From Pascua guehoae (taxonomy: Eukaryota > Basidiomycota > Tremellomycetes > Trichosporonales > Trichosporonaceae), in contig BCJX01000001.1 in assembly GCA_001600415.1 (NCBI GenBank), positions 3,606,410-3,670,409 on the forward strand: a stretch of DNA of 64,000 nt. The letters are read 5' to 3'. The notes beneath the pieces were generated by a model. That model did no database searches, was not told where the DNA came from, and worked only from the letters and a program-made list of their open reading frames with translations. This document shows, one piece after another, positions 45,848 through 57,153 of the stretch. Position numbers and translations under genes: made by a program. Every line of letters begins with the position of its first letter. The first letter of the stretch is position 1.

Positions 45848-46850
45848 GACTGTGCATATAGACTACAGAAAGTTGGGATCGCGACCTTCACACAGGACAG
45901 GGCGTGGGGGAGGGCATACCGTCACAGGGAGCTTTACACCTCCAACTCTGCTTCCTCGTCCTCGTCATCGTAATCATCCTCGTCATCGTAACCATCCTCG
46001 TCATCGTCATCGTCATCACCCTCGACCACGCAACGGTCCAGGATCTGAGCCGAGTCAGAAGGGGCGGCCACGTCCTGCTCACCTCCTTGATCTTCTCCAT
46101 AGCCTTAAAAACGGCAATGAACTCGGCGCACTCCTTGGAACGTTCATGGCCAGGGGACTCTTCCTCGTCCTCGTATTCGTCTTCGGTGGGCTCCTCAGGG
46201 TGATCCTCGTCCTCGCTCTCATCATCGTCCTCGACCTTGGCACGGCGCATGATCTGAACCGAGTTAGATAGCAGCCACCAAGTCCTACTCACCTCCATCA
46301 CTTGGTTCATGCCCTCAAGAGTGGCCTTCCACTGCTCGTACTTGCTGCGGCGTTTGTTGAACTCTTCTTCATCGTCGTATTCGTCTTCGTCGGGCTCCTC
46401 GACGCGATGGTTGATCACGCAGTCGTAGATGACAAGCAGAGACTGGCGTGAGTGCTCGCACCCGCGGTTGCTGGGTGCGTACGTCGATCAGCGTCAGGTA
46501 GACCCTCCTGGTCACGAACATGGACGGTTGGTCAATGTCGTCCGTGGTCACACAGCACCGGGCGTCGAAACACTTGAGGCACATTGCGCTTCTTGCGGTT
46601 TGTAAGCCCCATTTTGAGCACTGACAATTCTCCAAGCTACTCAAAAGCAACGGCGAATGGGGTCCGGTGGCCCAACGATGGAGTTTGGTCAAGAATGGCG
46701 ATGGTCGTTACTGATAGTTGACGGGTGAGTGGCGAGAGGATCGGTGGGAGAAGATTGAGCGGGTGTAAGACAGGTGGGGTGAGAGAAGACAGAAGATGGA
46801 GATGGATCCTGGAACAGATGACATGGGATCCCGTCAGCGAAGACGAACAT
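45848..46850. repeat. Tandem duplication unit 2 (copy A)
   Basis: This unit starts with ACTGTGCATATAGACTACAG, matching the start of unit 1, and contains the 177-aa acidic gene. The promoter side also matches (GAGAGAAGACAGAAGATGGA near 46780 against GAGAGAAGACGAAAGATGGA near 45800). The right edge is approximate. Confidence 0.75.
45934..46584 (-). CDS. Small acidic CxxC protein, tandem copy A with repeated exon
   Basis: The protein is 177 aa from four exons (46584-46483, 46442-46293, 46253-46083, 46044-45934), all introns phase 0 and 38-40 nt. It starts MCLKCFDARCCVTTDDIDQP, MFVTRRVYLTLID. Exon 2 encodes EEPDEDEYDDEEEFNKRRSK and ends MNQVME. Exon 3 encodes IMRRAKVEDDDESEDED, EEPTEDEYEDEEE and ends MEKIKE. 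Exon 4 encodes ILDRCVVEGDDDDDDED and an acidic end. Exons 2 and 3 share the EEP..DEY.DEEE core and a closing amphipathic segment. Introns 2 and 3 are near copies of each other, so an exon-plus-intron unit was duplicated inside the gene. No known domain or targeting signal was seen; the function is unknown. Confidence 0.82.
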
Positions 46851-46977
46851 GCCGACGCCCGTCTCATGAGCTCCCACAGAAACGCCCTCTCTAGTTTCAG
46901 TATCACGCCCGCACACAGCCACACGCATGTCCATCAATTCATCATAGTCCAGAATCTTCTAATCGTGCACACACGTT
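46585..46977. other. Leader of copy A and 3' flank of second F-box gene
   Basis: No gene was seen. The left part is the duplicated promoter region described for unit 2. Confidence 0.5.
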
Positions 46978-49080
46978 CTAACCCCCCCATGGGCCCGGCG
47001 CACCAAACCTCGACCCCATCCCCCTGCCTGCAAAGCCGATTCGGAAGGGGAACCCGCCACGGAGGGGCCCACCGCGCGTGGGCAGGCCGCGAAGGACGGG
47101 GACAAACTCGGTGTTATCGTCGTCCTTGGGTGGAGCGACTGGGGCCTTTTGCTTTGGCGGTTCGGGCTTGCCGTGGCCAAGGACGAGGGCGCCCGTGTGC
47201 ATGCCTGCCGCGGTGATGGCAAAGACAAAGGCGTTGCGCCCGCCCTGCTGCGGGAACGGGACGCGCGTGGGGGCGTCGACGTGCTCGTATGAGCGGTACC
47301 GCGCGCCAGCAGAGGGGGGAGTCGCGAGGCCAAGCTGGCCGCAAGCGTTCTCGCCCCAGGTGAACATCTCGCCCTTGGCTGTCAGTGCCGCCATGTGCCA
47401 GTCGCCAGCGACGACTTGGACGACGGGCTGGCCTTCGAGTCCAGGGAGGGGCTGGGGGCGGAGACTGGGCCCGTCCCCGGGCCGGATGTGGTCGGCGCGC
47501 GCAAAGAGGACCGACGTCGATGCCGAGAGCTCTGCGGGCGTCGAGTAGGTGGTGAGCGTCGCGTATTGCGCGGTAATGTGCGTAATGGACGGAGAGGAAA
47601 AGTGGGCCATCTGAGAGAAAAATGGTCAGCCTGGGATGTTGCAGAGGGCAAGTTTCGGCATAGCTCACGTATTCCCACTGGTTGAGACGGCCCATGTCCA
47701 TCGCCCACACCTCGCCGTTACCCCTGAGCGCGACGATATAGTCCTGGCCACATGCGATGGTGACGATTCGTTCCTTTTCTTCCCGCTGTGAATCGGTCCA
47801 GCCGTGAGCAGCCTTCTCAAACTGCTTCTCGAGGGCCGCGAGCTCGCCGTCCGGATCGTCTTCGGGCGTTGGAGAAGGACGGTCCGGGAGTGGTGGAAGA
47901 GTGTGGACGACGTCGGCTCCTACTGTACCCCACTTGAGCTTGGGGATGCCCTCGTCGTCGTCACCGTCGGTCCACGTGGTATTTAGCTCGTCCTCTGGTG
48001 TACACGCTTCCTTGTACTCGGCACTGAGCGGGAACCACAGGTATACGGTCCCCTCAGCAGTAAGGGCCGCTGTCAGCTGCCAGCCGGCGGCGATCTGTTT
48101 TATGTGCGCCGCTCGGCCCGGTGCGCGGGCACCGCTCGATGACGGTGCGGTGAGTTCTGGAGCCGTATGGCGGTACGCCTGGGGTGTGAGCGCAAGCGGG
48201 GAGGATCACCATTTCCTTGTCGGCCCAACTCACGCGACCATATGAGCGCATCTCCCACACCAGGTTATCGTCGTCGAGTACGACCAGATGCTGCCGACCA
48301 GATGCAATCGCCGTGGCGCTGCATGGGAGCGGGAGTGGCGTCGGCTCCTCGACGGTAAAGGACGTGTTATCCCAGCTGGCTCCCCACCCGTGTCCCCTTC
48401 CATCGAGCTTACCTACTTTGTCAGCCACATGACAAGGCACACCGAGAGCAACTGGATGAAAACATACCCCACACCCAGACGGCGCCGCGCGCATCGCGCG
48501 CCGCAAAGCTCCACCCGCCGGCGACGAGCTCAACAATTCCTGTCGCCTCGTCGTCGACACCGGTGTCGTGCTCGCGCTGCTGTGCGTCGCGGTCCGCCAG
48601 CGCGCGGCCGCGGGACGGCGGCTCGAAGTTGAACGTCGCGTCCATGGGTTTCGTGACCCATGACGAGTGCATGTACGCCGCATCGTGGACGGGGCCGAGA
48701 CGGTGCCCGCTCTTGTCGCCCCACAAGAACGTCCGTGGGCGCCGGAGACCAATGTAGACGCGCTTGTACCACCCGTCGTCGCGGGGCGCGAGGGAGAGCG
48801 ACGAGGCGCGGTACGAGAAATCCATGGCAGTGAGGGTACGCCATAGCGAGGGGTCGTTCTGTGCCCAGTCAGTGGGGCGGGTAGATGCAGGTGGATGCAG
48901 GTAACTCACGACAAGTGCGTTCAGATCCTTGCTCACGACAGAGAGGTTGAGAAGGTCGGCGAGGGGCAGACATGGCAGGAGGTACTCGAGAATGACCTCG
49001 GGAGGGAGCGATAGCAGCGACGCGGGCGGCTCAGAGCTGTCACGAGCGGTATCGCCTGGTGTGGGGGATGTCGTGCTCAT
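46978..49080 (-). CDS. F-box/RCC1-like SCF adaptor (SAF1/Pof9-like), copy 2
   Basis: The protein is about 620 aa from five exons on the minus strand; the first two are about 49080-48910 and 48858-48468. The N-terminus carries an F-box (SLPPEVILEYLLPCLPLADL, then NLSVVSKDLNAL), an NDPSLWRTLTAMDF segment and YKRVYIGLRRPRTFLWGDKS, the same layout as the gene at 28336. RCC1-like blades follow: VELVAGGWSFAARDARGAVW, ASGRQHLVVLDDDNLVWEMR, IACGQDYIVALRGNGEVWAM and VAGDWHMAALTAKGEMFTWG with NACGQLGLA. The C-terminus is Gly/Arg-rich (FRIGFAGRGMGSRFGAPGPW). The expected role is substrate recognition in an SCF ubiquitin ligase, as for yeast Saf1. Sequence identity to copy 1 is low apart from the layout, so the duplication is old. 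Confidence 0.88.
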
Positions 49081-49658
49081 GGTGAGTGATGGAGCAAGAC
49101 GACAGCGGTGGGCACGCTGAAACTAGAGTGTGTCAGGAGTAGGTGCTCCAGAGTACTCGGTGTGGCTTGAGACTGGGCGGTATATGGCGGATGTTGCAGT
49201 GTCAACCGACTGATCCGACACGACACGACGCGAATCGCCACCCAGCAAGGTCAACGACGTCATCGCTCATCGTAAGCCACATGCAACCAAAAAAGGTCCC
49301 GCGCGTCTGATAAATGCGGAAGCAAAACTTCTTTCGGCGACCGTTCTCCTTGTGGTTGTTTGTGTTGTCGTACTGCTGAGTTTAGTTGAGGCCAAGTGGC
49401 ATGAGGACGGGTTCGAGAGCACATCATTCCCATACCAAACAGAAGTGGATAGTTTGGTAGCACTACTGCAGTTAGCAGACAGACATCCTCCGGCCAGTGT
49501 CGTTGTCTTACGCCACCAGCCTGGGACGCAATGTCTTCGCCAACGTCGTCTGCGACAGCTGTATTGGGTCGACCCCGTCCCGAGCGAGCTGGACTTGAAG
49601 GACTGATTGTGTCTATAGATGCATATGTGCCAGAAGTCCAGTCACCTAATCGAAACCC
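49081..49658. other. Gap between F-box copy 2 and NSA1
   Basis: This is the promoter and leader of the F-box gene on the left and the NSA1 3' end on the right. No gene was seen. Confidence 0.5.
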
Positions 49659-51030
49659 CTACTTTCTCCTGCGCTGCTTCTTGGCAGGCGCCTCGTCCTC
49701 ACTAGAGTCCTCCTCATCCTCATCCTCGTCCTCGTCCATGTCCTCGTCGTCACTGCGATCCTCTGCCTCGCTCATCTCCTCCCAAATCTCCTCTCCAACT
49801 TCTTCATCGTCGTCATCCTCGCCGTCTTCTGCTGCCTCCTTGGGCTCGGGCTTGTCGACACCCGTGCCGTACCCAGCAAAGACGAAAGTGCCGACACCGA
49901 CACCGCCGACGCTGCCGATGACGCCCGCCTTCTTGGCGCCCGTCACCCAGTTGCCCTTGGGCATGACGGCGGGCGGCGGGGTAGTGGCGCAAATGCGGAG
50001 GGTCGCATCGGACGAGATGCTCGCGAGGCCCGCGACTTGTTTTCCAGGAAGGTCAAACTCGGCGCCGTGGAGGGGGTGGAGGTAGTGCGCCGTCGCGGCG
50101 AGGCCGGGGATGCTGTACAGCATCTTGCCGGTACGGAGGTCGAGAATACCAGTGAGGTTGGAGTGGTCCGCAAAGAAGATCTCGTGTTCAGCGCCGGGGG
50201 CGACACAGCCGATCCCGCCCTCGCGCGCCGCCTTCCAGTCGCCGACGGGCTTGCGCTGGCGCGTGTCATACCGCCGGATACTGCCGCTCTTGGTCCCCGA
50301 GACAATGTCGCTGCTGGAGCCCGGGAGGAACGCCGAGCACAGGTGGTGTACGGGCTGACGCAGCTGGAGCGAGTTGTGCGGCACATTCTTGGCCTGCCAC
50401 ACCTGTCCAGGCGCGAGGGCGTCCTTCTTCCGCTTGCCGTCTGCCGCTGCGTCCTTGCCAACAAACGTCCGCTCCGTGTCCCACACACTCATCTCCACCT
50501 CCTTGCCGCCAAGAGCAAACAATCCGCCGTTCTCGGGGGACGAAAGCGTCAACACAGGCGCACCCAGCTTGCGCGTGCCCTGTGCCTCGGCGCTGCCTCG
50601 GTAGAGAGTCAGTCGTCCTGTTGAGAGGGACGACACGGCCGCGCCGGCGCCCACGTTCACGAGCCCCGTCCACAGCGACGTGCCCCGTGTCGGCACCTTG
50701 TGCTCTGCCTGGGATGTCACCACAGGGACCGCGGTCGGGTCGTCTGCCGCAGGGAGCGTGAGTGCGCTCATGCGGAAGGCGTCGTCGGCGACCAGGAGCT
50801 GAAGAGTTAGACCATCTCGAAACGGACCCTGGTGTCTTCGTCCGACTCACCCCTTCATCCGTCTTCAGAATCCGCTTGATCACGCCCACTGCCTCATGCT
50901 CGCCGTGCTTGATGGGCAACGCGCGCACGACTGGGTCGCGAGACGGGCCGGGTTCGGGGACTGCGAGCTGCAGGAGCGTGTTGGGGTGAAGAGCCGGCGC
51001 CCAGAAATCGACAGTGCGGTAGGACGACAT
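49659..51030 (-). CDS. NSA1: Ribosome biogenesis WD-repeat protein Nsa1/WDR74
   Basis: The protein is 439 aa from two exons (51030-50851, 50798-49659). It is a nucleolar WD40 beta-propeller of pre-60S particles, in yeast part of the Rix7-released Nsa1 module. Features are DDAFRMSALTLPAAD, GTSLWTGLVNVGAG, ALGGKEVEMSVWDTER, VWQAKNVPHNSLQLRQPVHH, FLPGSSSDIVSGTKSGSIRRYDTRQ and LASISSDATLRICATT. Of these, the KNVPHNSL...PVH and YDTRQ.KPVGDW blocks are typical of Nsa1. The C-terminus is strongly acidic then basic (DMDEDEDEDEEDSSEDEAP, KKQRRRK), as expected for a nucleolar protein. ATG 51030 is used; the in-frame extension upstream has no family likeness. It is divergent from APM3. Confidence 0.92.
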
Positions 51031-51372
51031 CGCGGCGAGCTCGGGGGATGCGTAGTATGTGATCTGGTTCTCAAGAGTTGTCAACACAGAGATGGGGTCT
51101 GTGGAATGAGAACAAAGCCGGTGGGTGTACAGCCGATCGAGTAGCAAGTGGATGTAGAGTTGACGGGAAAGAAATCGACAACAGTCACCAAAGTTGGGCA
51201 TCAGCAAAAATCCAAAAGGCACAGTGGGGCCCCAAATTTCCCTTGCCTTCGCTCTGAATCTGAGCCCGTCACGTCACTCAACTCGACTGAACTGACAACA
51301 CGTCCACTTTCTCGATTTCCACTCTCTGCACTCTCTCATCCTCGCTCACTCTCGCTATCCGTTGCTGGCGCC
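51031..51372. promoter_or_regulatory. Shared divergent promoter NSA1/APM3
   Basis: This 342-nt head-to-head gap shows pyrimidine-rich CTCTCTGCACTCTCTC and CTCACTCTCGC just before the APM3 start. No TATA box was seen, in keeping with two housekeeping genes. Confidence 0.5.
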
Positions 51373-53531
51373 ATGGCGCGTCTCGACGGCATCATCATCC
51401 TCGACCCCAACGGGTATGTCTTCAGGCTGCACTCGACTGGCGTGCAGAAGATGGCGCTACTGACGCGAAAGGAAACCCTTGATCACCTCGAACTTTGCCT
51501 CGCACCCTCCAGCATACGCGTCGGTCCACGTCGATGCCTTCAACCACGAGCTGTCCCGCGCGCGCACGGCAGAGACAACCCTCGAGCCTGTGCTATGGGT
51601 GAACGCTCTGGGTATGACGGGTGGAAATATTGGCGCGGCAGGCGCAGCGCTCTGCCACCTCGAACGCGATGGGCTCCGGTATCTCGTCCCCATTAGCGAG
51701 GAGGTGAACCCGCTCTTCGCATTTGCGTTCCTCGAGGCGTTCCTCGAGACGTTAAAGGAATATCTGGGCGAAGTAACGGAGATTACGGTCAAGGACAACT
51801 TTGACATTGTCTACATGGTGCGTAGCGAGGCACGAGCTAATGTGGCCAAGGGCGGAAAGCTAACCGCCAGTTGATTGAGGAGATGCTCGACGAGGGACAT
51901 CCCATGACGATGGAGACCAACATGCTCAAGGAGATTGTCCTCCCTCCGACCCTCATGCGCAAACTGCTCAATGTCGCGGGCATGCCTGGGTGAGTCACAC
52001 GTGCTGACCCCCAGTCGCTCAACCCCCACCTGACAAACTACAGACTCCAGTCCCATCCAACCGCACCGTTCGTCGCACCAATACCCTGGCGCCGGTCGGG
52101 GGTGCGGCATGCAAAGAACGAAATCTACTTCGACATTGAGGAGACGCTCGACGCTATTGTCGATCATCGCGGGCAGCTGCTCCAGTCCGCTGTATGGGGC
52201 AAGATTACCTCTAACTCACGGCTATCTGGCAACCCCGATTTAGTGCTCAGCTTTGCGAATGTCAAGGCGATGACGGACTGCGCGTTCCATCCGTGTGTGA
52301 GGTGAGTGAATCTGTTGGTGGTTGGCGTCAAGTCTGTGGGAGATGGCTCCATGGACGGCATAGGATGGCGTGAAGGCTGAGTTGGTGATATACGCTGTCA
52401 ATGCGAGTGACTCTCCTATCTACGCTGTGCCACGCAACATCGGGAGTTGCGAACTCAAGTGGACGTGCCGTTCTTTGCGGTAGCAGCAACCTCTTAGGCT
52501 CCAAATATGTCCTGGCTCTCTCGGCTGAAAGGGCCGTGTATAACGTGTGGACGGCTTGACCTCGCTTGTTTTGGTTCCAGCTCCCTGGAGATTTCTTGGC
52601 CTCAGAGCCTGCATATCATATCAACTCCTGTTCAGCTCCATTTCTCTAACAGCCGCAGGTACAACCGGTGGGAGCGTGACCATGTCCTCAGCTTTATCCC
52701 ACCCGATGGCCGCTTCAAGCTTCTCGAATATGCGGCTGGTAGCATCCATCAGCTTCCCTTTGCGCTCAAAGCCAACATGGTCGTGGATGATACAGGAGGT
52801 GGGTTGTGCTATCGGTGACCGCACTGACCCCCAGGCCGCTTCTCTCTAACCCTTTCATCACGCTTATCGACACGACCACTGGAGGACGTCGTCGTCTCCA
52901 TCTTTCTTGGATCGACCGCGGCGAGCGTCTCTGCAACACCCACTGGCGACCGGAGGCCGATGGGCTGGTCGGCGCCAGAGGGCACTGCAGACGGTCACGT
53001 TGGCGGCGGTACATGCGAGTTTGACCCCAACACGCAGGTCATGCGCTGGTCCTTGTCCTCGCTTGTCGCCTCGGAACGGGCGCCGTCCCTTACTGGATCC
53101 TTTGCGGCGTGAGTCTGAAGAGGTCATTTCCGCGCCGAGCATGGCGCCGAGCATGGCGCCGAGCATGTGCAACACATTTCCACAACATGCACGTGCGCGC
53201 CATTTTCCCCAAAAGGATGATGAGCAGTAGTGGGAACCGTGTGGCTGTGCAATGCGTGACGGTCGCGGTTTCCCCAGCCATCGTTGCCGTGACAGCGAGT
53301 ACTGGAGTCACTGCGCCACCAACATCCCCCACTTTACCAAATGACGCTGACTGTTTCAGATCCAGTCGCCCAACACCCAATCCAGCATTCACAGTCGCAT
53401 TCACAGTCGGCAGCCACACCTACTCTGGTCTGCGCGTGGACCAGCTCAAGGTCGCTGGCGATGTGGGCTACAAGCCATTCAAGGGTGTGCGGACGAGCGC
53501 GCGAGCGGGCCGCGTCGAGGTTCGATGGTAG
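51373..53531 (+). CDS. APM3: AP-3 adaptor complex mu subunit
   Basis: The protein is 449 aa from seven exons (51373-51413, 51472-51817, 51871-51989, 52044-52301, 52659-52798, 52835-53108, 53360-53531). It is the medium chain of AP-3, which sorts cargo from Golgi or endosome to the vacuole. The longin part has MARLDGIIILDPNGKPLITS, EYLGEVTEITVKDNFDIVYM and LIEEMLDEGHPMTMETNMLK. The linker has LPPTLM and PIPWRRSGVRHAKNEIYFDI. The mu-homology domain has FHPCVRYNRWERDHVLSFIP, PPDGRFKLLEYAAGS, FDPNTQVMRWSLSSL and the end GDVGYKPFKGVRTSARAGRV. Length matches the family (about 420-480). The introns at 52302-52658 and 53109-53359 are long for this window. Confidence 0.96.
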
Positions 53532-54780
53532 TAGAGAGAGGACATGGCGATGCAGGGCAGCTTGCTCGACTGTTGGGGTATCAGGACACTGTGTTGGCCT
53601 GAGCATCCGATGTACCGAACTCGGCAGTTCGTGCATCGTGCACGGATATCGATTCCGAAGGAGGTTGCCTGATACACGTTTTCCCTCCTTGCGTCGCGTG
53701 TCAGAGATTTAGAGATCCGAGTGCGAGCATGCCGCTCGGCCGCCAGGGGCTCGCTTGGAGGAGTTGAGAGTTGAGGCAGAAGTGGGATAACAAGGAGACC
53801 CTAGCCTCTTGCAGATCTGCGTCGACCTCGAGAGTAGATCCAACCAAAGCATTTGCCGAGACGGGATGGCTCTCGTAGCTCCGTATCTATCGCAGCTCTC
53901 ATTTGCTCGCTGCATTGTGCATTCCATGGAGAGCATCCACGACCCAGTAGGCGTGCCCGTCATCAAGCGCTCGTCATGGCATCGGCCAAGAGAACTGGCC
54001 GCAGGCATTTTGACAGTGCCAAGTTGATGCGATGGCCTGGGCGCCAAAAGGCCAAGAATCCAAGAAATGGAGGGAGGTGGGGGGATTACGTTTACAGCAC
54101 GAGCTGTTGGGTTCAACCTCTACCCCGCCCTGGACTAGCCCTAATAATAATACCCTTGTTCACTCTCTGGATGCGCGCCAACCGCCACGGCAGCTCGTGC
54201 GCCACCATTTTGCACAGTGGTACTACTGCACAGTGGGAGTGGTACCATGCCCCGTGTAGGCCGAGGCTCTTGCCAACATGTCGCAGGTACCGTACGCAGC
54301 TCCGTTTGGCTCACTGCCCTGGGCCCAGACCCGGCTTGAGCTCGCCCAATAGGCCGATTTAAGTGTCCCACATGTCAAGACAATGCATCAAGGCGTGGGC
54401 GAATGCAGCCCCTCTAGCCCTGCGTCTCTGTGCTCGTTTGTGTCGGTGTCCCTGGCCAGCCTGGCAGCCACCCAAGCCCCCGGCCCTCTGAGGTCTCAGG
54501 TATTGCACACTTTCCGGCCCATCCGCATCCATTCTATCGTCTGGCAATTGGGGCTCGCTCGTTCACTCATACCCACCCAACACCCCGCTCTTGTCCCGTT
54601 GCGGTTGTTGGGCTGACTGGGTCGCTCGATCGCTCCCTCCTTGCTGTACACTGCACGCTGCGCATCTCATCTGGCCTGTGATAAGCGCCTCGACATCGAG
54701 TACAAGAGACGCGATTGCTTGTCCCACATTTGTGCTCTTGCTCATTCTTGTCACCATCCACTTCGTCACCTACCGGGCCC

Positions 54781-54815
54781 AGAGAGAGAGAGAGAGAGAG
54801 AGTGAGTGAGTGAGT
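54781..54815. repeat. GA then GTGA microsatellite
   Basis: Ten or so AG dinucleotides run directly into AGTG tetranucleotides. Confidence 0.9.
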
Positions 54816-55159
54816 TTTGCAGGGTCCTGTCTGTACCTTTTTGGGCCAAGGGCAATAGTTCGGGGCCGCCGAAACCAAACGGCATGGGATAAGCTCTACC
54901 CTCCCGCCATCCGGATCATCCAGTGACGCCGAACCAGCAACGAGATGCAGCCCCTCCTCCCCTCTGTCCCCCCCTCTGCCCCCCGCCGCCGCCCCCCCGG
55001 GGTCTGTGCCATGTGCCACTCAGATTGGCCAGATGGCCAGAACTATACACGGACAAGCTACTGCACTGTGCTAGAGGGCAGCATGCAGAGGAGGTAGGCC
55101 GGGCGGACGCAAGAGGGCAGAGAGAGGAGGTGCGCACATGTTCAAGAGGGGAGGGATGG

Positions 55160-55186
55160 ACCATGGCATGGCATGGCATGGCAGGC
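55160..55186. repeat. CATGG pentanucleotide repeat
   Basis: About five tandem CATGG units. Confidence 0.85.
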
Positions 55187-57153
55187 AAGGGAAATGGGCA
55201 AATCCCTGTCATGGCCGGCCCTCTGCTGTCCTCCTCCACCCCTCTCCACCCACAACACATCCCCCCTCCCCTCCTCTGCTCTTTCAGCTCTCCCTCCCAC
55301 CCCACCACTCGCTCTCTCTCTCCTTCTCCCTTCCTGCCCTCTCTCTCTCTCACCCTGGTTCCCTGGGGCTGCCTCTCCCCTTGTACCAACCCCCCACTCA
55401 GGTTTCCAGGAATCCCATCATTGAGATTCGGCTTCTCGTCTCTCGTCGTCCAGACATTATTGCATCCAACCTCTCACCACTCGTGGTCGTCCGACCAACC
55501 AGCCAACCCCACTCCACCTAGGTCTCACACCCACCCAGAAGCTATCTATCACCGGCCACCACCACTCTCAGCGTTCACCAACCACCCATCATCCAACGTA
55601 TACACGGTACCGTCCACCCACGACACACACCCAGCGACAGCAAGTCTTTGTCGTCGCTCCCTCCCCCCGCCCACCACACCCGACGGCGATCTGGGTGATC
55701 ACACCCCCAGCGCGTTGGTTGTTCCGTGAGTACATGCCAACCCAGGCTCTGGCTGCACCACTTCATCTCTCTCGAGTCTGTCGTCGAGGTTTGTTCTTGT
55801 CCACCCGTCGTCGTCTGCATTCCGAGTCGACCGACAGCGCCGGTGTGTGCTGGGCAGCATACTCCCCCTTATCTACAGCCTTCATCTGCAGGCTGTGGAG
55901 CTATAGCTAGCCGGTGGGCCTGCACACCTGCACTCCCGCGTAGCTCGACTGTTCATCCAGTACCACTGCCTTGAACACACTCTGCGCGCGACGACATACA
56001 CTGCCTTGCCCGCGTCTTGCAATCTGTCGCCACCCACGCACTGCCCCATAACCCCGATTCGCCTCATCGGGAGGTGGGCGGTTGCGTCCGTGTGTGCTTC
56101 CTGCTTCCTCCTTCCTCCTTCCTCGTTCGGCCAGTTGCGGCATGGCCCGCGGCGACAGCCGGACACTTTACCGACGAGAGCACGCATGTCCGGGGGTGGC
56201 CGGGGAAAGGCAAGGCCGATGATGCGTTTGGCAGCCATTGAAGCCTTGGCGCAAGCCCAAAGGCACATGGACTCGGGACATTCACACCTGCGGTGCATGC
56301 GTCGGCTGGGCGGTAACCACCCATGTCACCGTTTCCGCTCATGGTGTGCCGTGCTCTGCGAGTGCCGGGGGGTAGACGGCCTGCACGTGTGTGTGTGTGC
56401 GGCGGCAGCCACCGCCGCATTGCCCGTTGGGGCTGGTGACGCCGACTTCCCGCTGAGCAAGGCCGCTGTACTTCCGGCGTGGGCAGTGGAGCCGGCGCGC
56501 GCGGAGCTAGTTGATAAGCGTGCCCGTGCGCAAGACGCGGTACACCCCTCGGGCGGCGCGCGGGCACAGCCCGAGCCGGCGCTGCATGACGGGTTGGTGG
56601 CCGGGTACAACCCAGCCTCGCCTCTGCCGCCTGCGAAAGGCAGCCGGTGCTGGTCTGGAACGGCGCCACATACTTGTGGTGGCGGTAGCAGCGACGGCCC
56701 AAGGCACGGTGGCGACGCAGAGGCGTCCGTGTCGTGTGTGTGCGCTGCCTCCGACGTGCATTCTTGGTTCGCGCGTGCGCGCGCGAGGTGGGGCACGACA
56801 TGTTGCTTGTCAAAGGAGGCCGACAGCACACGACACACCCAGCCTCAGGCGCTGCGCACAGTACTGCACGGCAAACGAGTCGCTTTGTGACATGCCGCGG
56901 TGGTTATTCACGAGTTGGCGGCGAGGCAGAACACCCCGAGGCAGCATGGCCGTCTATCGGCTCTTGCTTGTCCTCGTCGCTGTCGGCCTGATTGTCGTCC
57001 GATGCCTTTGCTCCCCGCTTGCCTTGGACACACACACAGACAATGCCGACACGTATTGCCACCAGCACAGCTCACTCTCGTCGTCCCCTCTTCTCCCACC
57101 ATTCTTAGAGATCCTTTCTCACTCTCCATGATCTCTTCCTTGTGCTCACCACC

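Larger units (their letters stand above)
53532..57153. other. 3.6 kb gap, no convincing gene, leader of RHEB gene at right
   Basis: Only random-looking ORFs were seen; the longest, 56006-56890 plus, is Ala/Cys/Arg-rich and without a domain. The stretch 55205-55390 is strongly pyrimidine-rich with CTCTCTCT runs, and GTGAGT at about 55728 may be a leader-intron donor, so the RHEB transcript may start far upstream. GA, CATGG and GTGTGTGT simple repeats are scattered. A non-coding RNA or unusual fast-evolving gene cannot be excluded. Confidence 0.5.

Noticed and set aside
56006..56890. 294-codon ORF on the plus strand
   Set aside because: It is rich in Ala, Arg, Cys and Gly from simple GC-rich sequence, overlaps comparable ORFs in other frames and shows no recognisable motif.
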